This document shows, piece after piece, positions 26,556 to 34,058 of a stretch of DNA of 49,014 bases. The stretch is taken from positions 1 through 49,014 of the forward strand of contig PNLE01000006.1 in the NCBI GenBank assembly GCA_013822855.1, read 5' to 3'. The notes under the pieces were generated by a model that saw nothing but the letters and a program-made list of their open reading frames with translations, did not search any database and was not told where the DNA came from. Positions within the stretch are counted from its first letter, which is position 1, and each line of letters opens with the position of its first letter. The DNA comes from Planctomyces sp. GTDB lineage: Bacteria > Planctomycetota > Planctomycetia > Planctomycetales > Planctomycetaceae. The translations under genes and the position numbers were made by a program.

Positions 26556-26873
26556 CTACTCCAGCAATTCGACCGCGTCTTTGGCTTCGCGGAGACCCAG
26601 GCCGGTCGCTTCCCGCATCAGTTTGATGGCCGCGATCTTCTGTCGCTGGCCGATGAGATCGATGATCTCGGCCTTCACCTCGCCGGGGAGATCCGGGAAC
26701 ATTTTCTCGAACCGAGCTTTCCCCTCGTCGCGTCGTTGTTGTAATTCGTGCTGGTCGATGGGATCCCGCTGCGCCTGCGTCCCCAGGACCCGCAGCAGGA
26801 ACATGACTGTGGCGGCCAGCAGGAAGATGACGAACACGCCTCCTCCAATCAGCAGGATCGACATCGCGTCCAA
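26556..26873 (-). CDS. Membrane-anchored protein with ribosomal L7/L12 C-terminal-like domain
   Basis: This 105-residue protein has one N-terminal membrane helix (MSILLIGGGVFVIFLLAATV, then MFLLRV), a charged linker and a C-terminal segment, IAAIKLMREATGLGLREAKD-AVELLE, that closely resembles the helix-turn-helix of the L7/L12 C-terminal domain, the part that recruits translation factors. Real L7/L12 has no membrane helix and has a separate dimerisation domain, so this is a paralogue with another role. Start: TTG 26871-26873 has GGGGG five bases upstream; ATG 26864 is an alternative. It is convergent with the histidine kinase gene, 41 bp apart. Confidence 0.75.
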   Translation of the reverse strand: MDAMSILLIGGGVFVIFLLAATVMFLLRVLGTQAQRDPIDQHELQQRRDEGKARFEKMFPDLPGEVKAEIIDLIGQRQKIAAIKLMREATGLGLREAKDAVELLE

Positions 26874-27132
26874 GGAAACCCCCTAATCAATGAAACCCGG
26901 CCACCACCCCGGCGACAGCCGAAAGGCCCGCCGATGCCGCCACGGCGGTTCAAAAACAGCTGCAGCGGCTCAAACCATGACGCTTTAGGCTACAGTGCAG
27001 GGCCCACCAGCAACATGGCCAGCGGAAAGTGAAAGTCGTGCATCTGGAGTGTCATCTCTCTTGCAGCCTCACGCGACCACCTCCCGTCATAGCCGTATGG
27101 AGTGAGGCTCGACAAGTGTTGTGCAGGCATCG

Positions 27133-27675
27133 CTATGCACCTACTTTGTGGTGCTCCGTGAAATAATAAAGATTATCCAGCCTTTCGATGCGTCCGATTC
27201 GAACCAATTCCTTGAACCATTCGTCAACACGCTCCGAAATATGGTCGTCTGAATCGGTATGGCCATATTTGCCGTCCGTTATAAAAATGAATATTCGCCA
27301 TGAGTCAAATCCATCTGGCCTCCCACTTTCAGAATAATCAAAGTCGATGTGTAGATCACCGATCTTGAGTTCGATCCCGTAACCATGGATTCGAAAGATT
27401 TCTGCAAATGGAGAAGCCATGTATGATCGTCGATTTTCAGCCGATCGAAACGCCCACTCCAGCGCGCGAATGTCATAGGGGATTCCGAGTTTGGCAGATA
27501 GGATTCTCTTGGCACGTCGTTGGTCGGCCAAAAAGGAATTGACAATGGAAATGTTCATCATGCTTGGCTCGTCTCGATTGATCGGAGCATCATCATCGTA
27601 GCTCTCCGCAAAGTAATCTGCGGGGGCATCGGACGAAAAGACTCCAATCCAGATGTGGGAGATTTCCATTGGCAT
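27133..27675 (-). CDS. DUF6896-like protein, possible orphan immunity protein
   Basis: The 180-residue soluble protein contains FRIHGYGIELKIGDLHIDFD followed by SESGRPDGFDSWRIFIF, which resembles the DUF6896 family found among putative immunity proteins of polymorphic toxin systems. I recognise this from memory of the motif (H-G-x-G, DFD, DGFDxWR) and cannot confirm it. The gene is clearly AT-richer than its surroundings, with codon use to match, which suggests horizontal transfer. It starts 9 bp after the previous gene, whose TGA stop overlaps this gene's Shine-Dalgarno (TGAGG), so the pair is translationally coupled. No toxin gene is in the window. Confidence 0.6.
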   Translation of the reverse strand: MPMEISHIWIGVFSSDAPADYFAESYDDDAPINRDEPSMMNISIVNSFLADQRRAKRILSAKLGIPYDIRALEWAFRSAENRRSYMASPFAEIFRIHGYGIELKIGDLHIDFDYSESGRPDGFDSWRIFIFITDGKYGHTDSDDHISERVDEWFKELVRIGRIERLDNLYYFTEHHKVGA

Positions 27676-27684
27676 CGATTCGCC

Positions 27685-27978
27685 TCAATCGTGTTCGCTA
27701 ATCCTCTCAAATTGCTTCCAGAAATCGCTATCATCGCTCCAGGTGTGACGATCCCCGTTGGCTTGTCGCAACCAGACATCGACTGGTGGTTCTGCGGAAC
27801 CGCTCAGAACGGTCCAAACTTCTCCTGCCGGAAAAACTAATCCAGTCGGCCTGCCAGCAAAGTCTTCGATGACAATGTCCTGACGCAGACGGACCCGCTC
27901 ACCAGCTCGTACCCCACACCGATACTCGGCGATGGGATAATTACCGATCAGATTCCATTCACTGTTTGACATCGTCAT
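27685..27978 (-). CDS. Small hypothetical protein paired with the DUF6896-like gene
   Basis: The product (97 residues) starts at ATG 27976-27978, preceded by GGGA five bases upstream. The central part (GERVRLRQDIVIEDFAGRPT, GLVFPAGEVWTVLSG) looks like a small beta-barrel (SH3-like) and the end (WLRQANGDRHTWSDDSDFWK) is rich in aromatic residues. I do not recognise a family. It forms a two-gene operon with the DUF6896-like gene and shares its AT-richer composition. Confidence 0.6.
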   Translation of the reverse strand: MTMSNSEWNLIGNYPIAEYRCGVRAGERVRLRQDIVIEDFAGRPTGLVFPAGEVWTVLSGSAEPPVDVWLRQANGDRHTWSDDSDFWKQFERISEHD

Positions 27979-28038
27979 CGGCTTCCCAAAGCAGGCCAAA
28001 AGGTAATAGCAGGTTGAGTTTTGCTATCCTGGCAACGT

Positions 28039-29022
28039 TCACTCCGTAAGCAGGTAAGTCCAGACTTCCTTCCAGTGGTCTGCATTTCGGGTGGAGATGG
28101 CGGAGCCGTGGGCGGTTTTGGCTCCTTCGCTGTCGACACCCGTCACGTTGACCGCCGGGAAGGAGGTATAGAGGATTCGCGCACGGCGGTAGGGGGAGGC
28201 CTCGGTATCGACTTCCGCCGGGGAGCCGAAGGCGTCCAGGCCCAGGGCCTGCAAGTTGCCCAACAATTGCTCCGGCGTGCAACCCTTGGGGTCTTGATGA
28301 TGGTTGAATGCGAAGAATCGGTTTTTGGGAGTGGCCGACTTCAGTCCATACCACGCGGCGGGAGCGTTGAGCTTCCTGCTGTAATCCTTGGGAGCACCGA
28401 AGCAGATCACGCGGGCGACCTGATGCTTGATCCCCATCAAGGCGGCATGTCCTCCGCCTTGCGATTGACCGGCCACGGCCACGGATTCCCAGCGGATCGA
28501 GCCGTCCGCACCGAGAAACTGCCTCCAGTTCTCCCGCGGCCGCTTCTGCTGGAGGTGTTGCAACAATTTGATCAACCGGTGCTCGATGCTTTCGGGCCGC
28601 TCGATCGATAGCTCCTTGCGGCCGTTCTGATAGCTGGCCCGCCCCCCTTGAATGATGGCCAGGCGGAAGTTTTCGAACGACTGGGGATCACTGTCATTGG
28701 CACAGGCTGTCGCCGGAATGTCGTTGGGGTACATGAGCGTGATCACATGATAGCCGAGGCTCGCCGCCAGGTTGGAAAAGCCCTGGGCCGTACGTCCTTC
28801 GCCGCCGGTCCCGGTGAGCCACAACAAAAGCTGGTTGCGAGCGGGTGGCCGTTTCGCGTCGCGGTCGATCACAATCCCGCGATCGATATAGATCCAGTGC
28901 GGCTCGTCAAATGTCTTGATCGCCGCATCCGTCGCCGACGGAACGATGGAAAAGCTCGTCACCTCGGCCAGGGCCACCGCTGGAAAACAGAGGATCGCAG
29001 CGAGGATGAGTTTCATGACCAT
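28039..29022 (-). CDS. Exported alpha/beta hydrolase (BPSS1187-like)
   Basis: The 327-residue protein starts at ATG 29020-29022, with GGAGAG eight bases upstream. A signal peptide (MKLILAAILCFPAVALAE) precedes an alpha/beta-hydrolase fold: oxyanion region LLLWLTGTGGEG, then the nucleophile elbow VAVAGQSQGGGHAALMG (G-Q-S-Q-G, Ser candidate), FGAPKDYSRK and a late His near HHQD. The arrangement resembles the BPSS1187 family of secreted hydrolases with unknown natural substrate. It would act in the periplasm or outside the cell. The frame remains open upstream to 29319, but that part is unlikely to be translated. Confidence 0.75.
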   Translation of the reverse strand: MVMKLILAAILCFPAVALAEVTSFSIVPSATDAAIKTFDEPHWIYIDRGIVIDRDAKRPPARNQLLLWLTGTGGEGRTAQGFSNLAASLGYHVITLMYPNDIPATACANDSDPQSFENFRLAIIQGGRASYQNGRKELSIERPESIEHRLIKLLQHLQQKRPRENWRQFLGADGSIRWESVAVAGQSQGGGHAALMGIKHQVARVICFGAPKDYSRKLNAPAAWYGLKSATPKNRFFAFNHHQDPKGCTPEQLLGNLQALGLDAFGSPAEVDTEASPYRRARILYTSFPAVNVTGVDSEGAKTAHGSAISTRNADHWKEVWTYLLTE

Positions 29023-29461
29023 GGTTTCTCTCCAACCTGACGACCACTTCGCCAAGCATCGACTTGCCGTGGTATCCAACTGTGGACTGGTTGAGTCAGT
29101 TCCCTGTGCAACTGTTTCGCCACCTTGGCGGTAGGACAAACAGGGCTGACCAGATGATGTCCAGCGTACGGTTCTCGTGTCCACACCCGTTGTGGTTTTT
29201 CGATTCGATTGCGGGTGTGGTGTGTTATGAATCGCAACTTGCAAAGGCGCGTTGAAAATCGGCGAAACATGCTTGAACTGGTCTTGTTCATATGGCTGCA
29301 AGCATGGCAAAGAGAGCATTGGTTCAAATTGAAAAGTGTATCATTTCAATTCACCGACCAGAATAGGTGTGGGCAAAGACGGGCCTTCTTGCAGCCGGGG
29401 CTGTGCAAGGCAGCCCGGCCACGAGTTGGCAGAGACTTATCAATCTTGATCCATCAGGATG
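29023..29461. other. Intergenic region, AT-richer, with an imperfect inverted repeat
   Basis: About 440 bases between the SUKH-like gene and the hydrolase, expected to hold the hydrolase promoter. An 8-base inverted repeat CATGCTTG...CAAGCATG spans 29268-29306 with a long loop. A phrase at about 29410-29427 (CAGCCCGGCCACGAGTTGGC) resembles CACCCGGCCACGACTTGGCC at 31040-31059, hinting at decayed copies of a dispersed sequence. No gene is supported. Confidence 0.4.
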
Positions 29462-29836
29462 TCAGAAGTCGAGCCAAGACTCTTTTTCGATGACACCAGA
29501 TGTATCGATCGGCATTTCCACCAAGGACTCGAGGCTGGCTATGAAAACATCATGCGACGGCCACGAAACAATTTGGCGTCTCGCGTCGTCAAGCATTTCG
29601 ATGGCACCCGTCTCGACGTTCAGACAGATTAAGTCATGCCAGTCCCCATAGAATGGAATTAACCTACCAGGAATATCCCAATCCTCTTTCACTTCGCTGG
29701 CTCTATCGATCTCCGTTTGTTTCCAGAATGAATGATGCAGATGAATTGTCATTGCACCAGCTTGTACGGCATTACAACGGCTGTTGAAATCACTGACCTT
29801 CATCAAGAACTCATGTTGCTCTCTAGTAAGTGCCAT
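29462..29836 (-). CDS. SUKH (SMI1/KNR4)-like small protein, tentative
   Basis: The 124-residue soluble acidic protein starts at ATG 29834-29836, with AAGGAA seven bases upstream. The region RLIPFYGDWHDLICLNVETG followed by AIEMLDDARRQIVSW and FIASLESLVEM resembles the core of SUKH proteins, where a conserved G-D-x-x-x-L-x-L-[DN] segment is followed by a W/D-rich strand and a helix. SUKH proteins are common immunity factors against secreted nuclease toxins. The assignment is tentative. Like the other small genes in 27-30 kb it is AT-richer than its neighbours. Confidence 0.5.
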   Translation of the reverse strand: MALTREQHEFLMKVSDFNSRCNAVQAGAMTIHLHHSFWKQTEIDRASEVKEDWDIPGRLIPFYGDWHDLICLNVETGAIEMLDDARRQIVSWPSHDVFIASLESLVEMPIDTSGVIEKESWLDF

Positions 29837-29931
29837 ACGTGATTTCCTTTTCACCTTCAATAGTGTTGCCACGAGATGGGCTGGTCATCCTCTTTGAAGA
29901 CAGGCCCCCATCGCTCAGCGAGTCTCCCACA

Positions 29932-30729
29932 TTACCGTTTGCGGAGGACGTAGACCACGTCTTCCGTGTCGCCGGAGATGATGATTTCGCCGTCGATGTC
30001 GTAGCGGAAGTCGTGGACGGCGATCAGTTCGAGTTCGGGGACCTGCAGGAGGAGCATGGCCATCTGCTGGGCTGTGTAGGTGCGGAAGAGTGTTTCATCC
30101 GCGATGCGGAACTGTTTGGTCGGGGTGTAAACATCGTAGTTCATGCCGATCCGCTCGATGCGCGTCTGGGGGTTGATGTCGATCGACCAGAGGCGTGAGT
30201 TGACCGTCAGGCTCCCTTTCGTGGCCGACCAGCATTCCTCCGTGCAGACCTGTGTCGTCTGGGGGGTGAGATGGAGGCCGAGGAGGTAGAGGCCCCCCTT
30301 CACCAGATGGTTCGCCACGCATTGCAAGTGGCTTTCGGCGGCGGCTTCATCGGGGAGATGCCGGAAGGTGTTGATCATGTTGAACATGGCATCCACCTTC
30401 CTGGGCAGCTTGAAGTCCGCCATGTCGCCGACGGTGGCCACCGCCTCGAAGCCCTTGCGGACGAAGCGGTCGTTGCAGAACTTGACCGCGTGCGGATTGA
30501 GGTCATTCCCCGCAACTTCATAGCCGGCCTCGGCCAGCTTAATGAGCAGGCGACCGGTGCCGCAGGCTGGTTCGTAAAGCCGGTGGATGGGTTTTTTGGA
30601 GTAGCGTTCGAAGGCGGCCTGCAGGAAATCGAACTCGGCCTTCCAATCCGAACCGAAAATCAGGTCGTAGTATTTGGGAAAGTCGTAGAGGTGCCCCTGA
30701 ATCGTTTCCATGCCCTGAGCCGCTTCCAT
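29932..30729 (-). CDS. Class I SAM-dependent methyltransferase
   Basis: The 265-residue cytoplasmic protein has the class I fold: motif I LYEPACGTGRLLIKLAEAGY, the acidic motif II end VAGNDLNP, VGDMADFKLP at motif III and FNMINTFRHLPDEAAAESHL at motif IV/V. The C-terminal half (MNYDVYTPTKQFRIADETLF and following) resembles small-molecule methyltransferases with a beta-strand lid. The target cannot be told. An internal Met at 30711 is an alternative start. It is convergent with no gene; the nearest upstream gene (gamma-glutamyltransferase) lies about 380 bp away on the same strand. Confidence 0.88.
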   Translation of the reverse strand: MEAAQGMETIQGHLYDFPKYYDLIFGSDWKAEFDFLQAAFERYSKKPIHRLYEPACGTGRLLIKLAEAGYEVAGNDLNPHAVKFCNDRFVRKGFEAVATVGDMADFKLPRKVDAMFNMINTFRHLPDEAAAESHLQCVANHLVKGGLYLLGLHLTPQTTQVCTEECWSATKGSLTVNSRLWSIDINPQTRIERIGMNYDVYTPTKQFRIADETLFRTYTAQQMAMLLLQVPELELIAVHDFRYDIDGEIIISGDTEDVVYVLRKR

Positions 30730-31112
30730 GAGAATGAGAAATGAAGAACGGCTCCACCATCAAAGCCCGCCGTCCGCAGGCGGAATTGTATCGCTGGTGG
30801 GAGCCGGGTGTGAGCGTCGTTGTGGCGACAGGTCATCTCCGGGGCGGACATCGATCTTGCCACAGTCCGTCTCGATCATCCGTTGGATGGGAAAGAGTGA
30901 CTCACGCGAAGTCGCGAAGGGATCCAAGAGGAGAAGGCGGCGAGAATGGGTCTCGAGAGGGGCGCGACGCCCAATTCACTTTGCGGGAAGCCGTTGTTGA
31001 AGCATGTCGCACACATGGCGCGGCGTCTTGTGCCTGCGGCACCCGGCCACGACTTGGCCGGGCCACCCAGCTCTACGACATCAACCGCTCTGTGCATGTG
31101 TGAAACCTTGCT
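30730..31112. other. Intergenic region with a short GC hairpin
   Basis: About 380 bases between the gamma-glutamyltransferase end and the methyltransferase start. An 8-bp stem CCCGGCCA/TGGCCGGG with a 5-base loop sits at 31042-31062 and may serve as terminator for the gamma-glutamyltransferase gene, although it lacks a T-tract. Open frames here are rich in Arg and Gly and look non-coding. Confidence 0.4.
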
Positions 31113-32888
31113 TCAGTGCCCAGCCGGTTGACCGTGTTTGCGGGGGTCGCTGATGGCCCAGAGTTTGCCGTCTTTGCGGGTGACCAGCTGGCTGATGGCG
31201 ACCGACGAACGCTCGGAGATCTCGTGGCCGAAGGCGGCCAGTTCCTCGCCCAGGTCGCTCAGTTTGTTCTCGATGACCAGCGTGTTGGGCATCCACTGGT
31301 GGTGGATCCTGGGGCTGGCGACGGCGGCGGGGGGCGAAAGCTCGTGCTCCGTGGCGTTGAGCAGAACCTGGATGGTCGTCGAAATGATCCGCGGGCCGCC
31401 CGAGGCACCGACGGCCACCTGCACCTGGCCATCCTTCACGAAGAGGGTCGGTGTCATGCTCGAGAGTGGTTTCTTGCCGGGCCGCACTTCGTTGCTGGCA
31501 CTTTGAATCAAGCCGAAAGCGTTCGGCTTGCCGGGAACGGCGGCGAAGTCGTCCATCTCGTTGTTGAGGACGATCCCGAACTTGGGCAGCACGACATAGC
31601 TGCCATAGGTGAGGTTGATCGTCTCGGTGCAGGCGACGGCGTTCCCTTCCTTGTCGATCACGGAGAGATGGCTGGTGCCGGCGTCGTTCACCGGTGCAAT
31701 GCGGCCGTAATGCTCGGGCGGGAAGGTCTTCGTCAGGTCAATGAGGCCCGCCAATCGCTCGGCATGATCGCGTGATAGCAACTCCTCGAGAGGTACCTTT
31801 ACAAAGTCGGTATCGCCCAGATAGGCAGCGCGGTCGGCGTAGGCATGTTTCATCGCTTCGGTCAATAGATGCAAGCCTTTAGGGGTGTTGTGACCCAGGG
31901 CCTTGAGCGTTTGATCGGGGTGTTTGCCGCCGAAGGCATCCAGAATCTGCAGGACTTGCAACAGGCAGATTCCTCCGCTGGAAGGGGGAGGCATGGTGAT
32001 GACCTGCCCGCCCCGCCAGTTCATCTGGAGTGGTGTCCGTTTTTTGGGAGCATAGTTCGCCAGGTCGGTGGCGGTGATGATCCCCCCCTGCTCGCGCATC
32101 AAGGCGACGATCTCGGCGGCGATGGCCCCCTTGTAGAACGCATCCGGCCCGTCGTGGGCGATGGCTTCAAGGGCGGGGAGCTGCGGCGAATGGAATCGAT
32201 CGCCCACCTTCCAAGGCTGGCCTCCATTGAGATAACCCTTGAGCAATCCGCTGAACTGTTCCTCGCGATCGCCTAGTGTCTTGAGAGTCTCGGCCTGGAC
32301 ACCGAGGTCGTGCTCGTCGATGAGATAGCCCTCCCGCGCCAGCTCGATGGCGGGGGCGAGAACGGTTGGCAGATCGAGAGTGCCGTGCTCTTTGAGAACC
32401 GCGCACAAACCGGCGACGGTCCCGGGAACGGCGACTGCCAGCGGCCCGCGTCGGCTGGCGTTGGGCGATTTCAGATACATCTCGGGAGTTGCCGCACCGG
32501 GGGCGACTTCGCGGTAATCGAGGGCGTAAACCTGCTGCTCTTTCGCCTTCCAGATGACCATGAAGCCGCCGCCGCCGATGCCGCAACTGGCGGGCCGCAC
32601 GACGGAGAGGGCGAACGAAGTGGCGACCGCCGCGTCGACCGCGTTGCCGCCTTGGCGAAGCATGCGGGCTCCCGCTTCGCTGGCGGCGGGATGATCGGCG
32701 GCGACAGCTCCGTTCGCGAACGAACCGGCGAACTTGGGGAGGGTGGTCTCTTCGGCTCGGGTGATCGAGGATGTGAGCAGCGAACAGAGGGCGACCAACG
32801 CAACCCAAGTTCCGCAGTGGAAACGGTGCATCGAGGAAGTGGAACGGAGAGACGGGTGCGCGGCGGCGAAGATCGATGGAAAACTCAC
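31113..32888 (-). CDS. ggt: Gamma-glutamyltransferase (T03 family)
   Basis: The 591-residue exported enzyme transfers or hydrolyses gamma-glutamyl groups, for example from glutathione. The family signature TSHLSVIDKEGNAVACTETI, then NLTYGS, is complete; its first Thr (near residue 404) is the autocatalytic N-terminal nucleophile that splits the chain into large and small subunits. Also present are AADHPAASEAGARMLRQGGN and GIGGGGFM near the start, and QVAVGASGGPRIIST in the small subunit. A signal peptide lies at about 22-46 (WVALVALCSLLTSSITRAEE), so the enzyme is periplasmic. GTG 32886-32888 has GGAG five bases upstream; ATG 32831 is an alternative start. Confidence 0.95.
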   Translation of the reverse strand: MSFPSIFAAAHPSLRSTSSMHRFHCGTWVALVALCSLLTSSITRAEETTLPKFAGSFANGAVAADHPAASEAGARMLRQGGNAVDAAVATSFALSVVRPASCGIGGGGFMVIWKAKEQQVYALDYREVAPGAATPEMYLKSPNASRRGPLAVAVPGTVAGLCAVLKEHGTLDLPTVLAPAIELAREGYLIDEHDLGVQAETLKTLGDREEQFSGLLKGYLNGGQPWKVGDRFHSPQLPALEAIAHDGPDAFYKGAIAAEIVALMREQGGIITATDLANYAPKKRTPLQMNWRGGQVITMPPPSSGGICLLQVLQILDAFGGKHPDQTLKALGHNTPKGLHLLTEAMKHAYADRAAYLGDTDFVKVPLEELLSRDHAERLAGLIDLTKTFPPEHYGRIAPVNDAGTSHLSVIDKEGNAVACTETINLTYGSYVVLPKFGIVLNNEMDDFAAVPGKPNAFGLIQSASNEVRPGKKPLSSMTPTLFVKDGQVQVAVGASGGPRIISTTIQVLLNATEHELSPPAAVASPRIHHQWMPNTLVIENKLSDLGEELAAFGHEISERSSVAISQLVTRKDGKLWAISDPRKHGQPAGH

Positions 32889-33253
32889 GACGGCTCCACG
32901 GAACAGGGTTCAACGGGACTGGTGTCCCAGTTTAAAGGACACATTGGGGCGATAGGACAGTTGAGCGCGTCCGGTGCACTTTGACACACCGGCCCGCCAA
33001 TCGCAACGTGCCGCCTGAAGCGGACCGTCAATCCCCGGTTGTCCGTCAGAGTTTGCCTCGTTGGTGTTTAGTGTCGATGCGGCCAGGTCGATTCCTCAAA
33101 CGGTGATCGACTTCACTGCGGTGGCCGCCCGGTTCTGTGGGCGTGGTAGGGTTCAGGGAATCGCAGATCATGGGACGCAGGCGGGAAGCTGATGCGGCCC
33201 GGGATCCCACGCTCGCCGAAACGTTCAGTTCCTCTCATGACGGAGGTCTTCAC
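32889..33253. other. Divergent intergenic region
   Basis: About 365 bases between the divergent gamma-glutamyltransferase and Pro/Ala-rich protein genes, expected to hold both promoters. I see no clear -35/-10 pair, operator or RNA gene. Confidence 0.4.
33242..33246 (+). promoter_or_regulatory. Ribosome binding site that fixes a TTG start
   Basis: GGAGG lies seven bases before TTG 33254-33256. The next in-frame ATG (33290) has a poorer site. The TTG start gives a normal signal peptide. Confidence 0.6.
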
Positions 33254-33943
33254 TTGTTCCCAACAGTTGCCAATTCCTCTTGGAAGCGGATGTGCCGGAC
33301 AGCTGCTTTCTTGGCCGCCCTGCCGACGATGTCGTTCTCGTTTGTCGTCTTTTCGCAGATGGCCTTCGCAGGGCAGGATGCCGGCTTCGCCCCCGTACCG
33401 GCTGTCCGCCCCGCCGTGCCGCAGCCGATGGCTCCTCAAGCGACATGGCCTGCCGCACCAAATTTTGCATCGCCGCCTGTGGCCCCGCTGCCCGCTGATG
33501 CACAGGATCCGGCTGGTTCGCCGGTGATGGTGGCGCCCGTGCAAGCTGCTCCCGGTATGCCCATGCCGACTGTACCGGAAGCCGGTGTCACTGTGCGGCA
33601 AGGTGTCCCGGTGGCGACCACCAATCTGGATGGCCTGGCTCCGCCGCCTGGAACGTTGGGGACGACCTACAAGCGCCGGTCGCGACTGGTGCCAGACGAC
33701 AAGCATCCGCGGACGGGGATTGTCGACCTCTGGAACGTCCCCGAATCGGCGGATATCTCGGCCCGCGGCCTCAAACCCCGCTGGTACAACGATCACTGGC
33801 GGCTGGAATCGGAAGTCCCCCTGATCCCCGGCCTGCCCCACATCTACGGCATCCAAGTGATCAAGGAAGTCGATGGCCAGAAGACCACCGATGTGAAGTG
33901 GGTCCGCCTGATCATGGGGCGGATCGTCGATCTGGAGTTCTAA
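33254..33943 (+). CDS. Pro/Ala-rich exported protein of unknown function
   Basis: The 229-residue product begins at TTG 33254. It has a signal peptide (TAAFLAALPTMSFSFVVFSQ, cleavage after MAFA), then about 100 residues rich in Pro, Ala and Val (PVPAVRPAVPQPMAP and similar) that are likely disordered, and a conserved-looking C-terminal half with RRSRLVPDDKHPRTGIVDLW, RWYNDHWRLESEVPLIPGLP and a final beta-rich segment. I do not recognise a family. The Pro-rich part may cross or bind the cell wall, with the C-terminal domain exposed. It is convergent with the RlmI-like gene. Confidence 0.72.
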   Translation: MFPTVANSSWKRMCRTAAFLAALPTMSFSFVVFSQMAFAGQDAGFAPVPAVRPAVPQPMAPQATWPAAPNFASPPVAPLPADAQDPAGSPVMVAPVQAAPGMPMPTVPEAGVTVRQGVPVATTNLDGLAPPPGTLGTTYKRRSRLVPDDKHPRTGIVDLWNVPESADISARGLKPRWYNDHWRLESEVPLIPGLPHIYGIQVIKEVDGQKTTDVKWVRLIMGRIVDLEF

Positions 33944-33998
33944 ATCGCAATTCCAATATGAATCGCTACATAAAATGGATCGTTAAGGATCGCGAAAA

Positions 33999-34030
33999 CA
34001 TGCTTGCCCAAAGCTGCGGGGCATGCCACC
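33999..34030. repeat. Imperfect CATGCCC-type palindrome between convergent genes
   Basis: CATGCTTGCCC (33999-34009) can pair imperfectly with GGGGCATG (34018-34025) and is followed by CCACC. The core recalls the palindromes at 347-380 and 438-453. It lies in the 115-base AT-rich spacer between the convergent genes ending at 33943 and 34059, and may act in termination. Confidence 0.4.
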
Positions 34031-34058
34031 CGATCGCTATCTCAAATTAAAGTGCGTG

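Noticed and set aside
30741-31103. Plus-strand frame of 120 codons in the spacer before the gamma-glutamyltransferase end
   Set aside because: The translation is rich in Arg, Gly, Ser and His with no hydrophobic core, no recognisable motif and no ribosome site.
33113-33856. Minus-strand open frame opposite the Pro/Ala-rich protein
   Set aside because: The plus strand has a good ribosome site and signal peptide; the antisense translation is low-complexity and basic.
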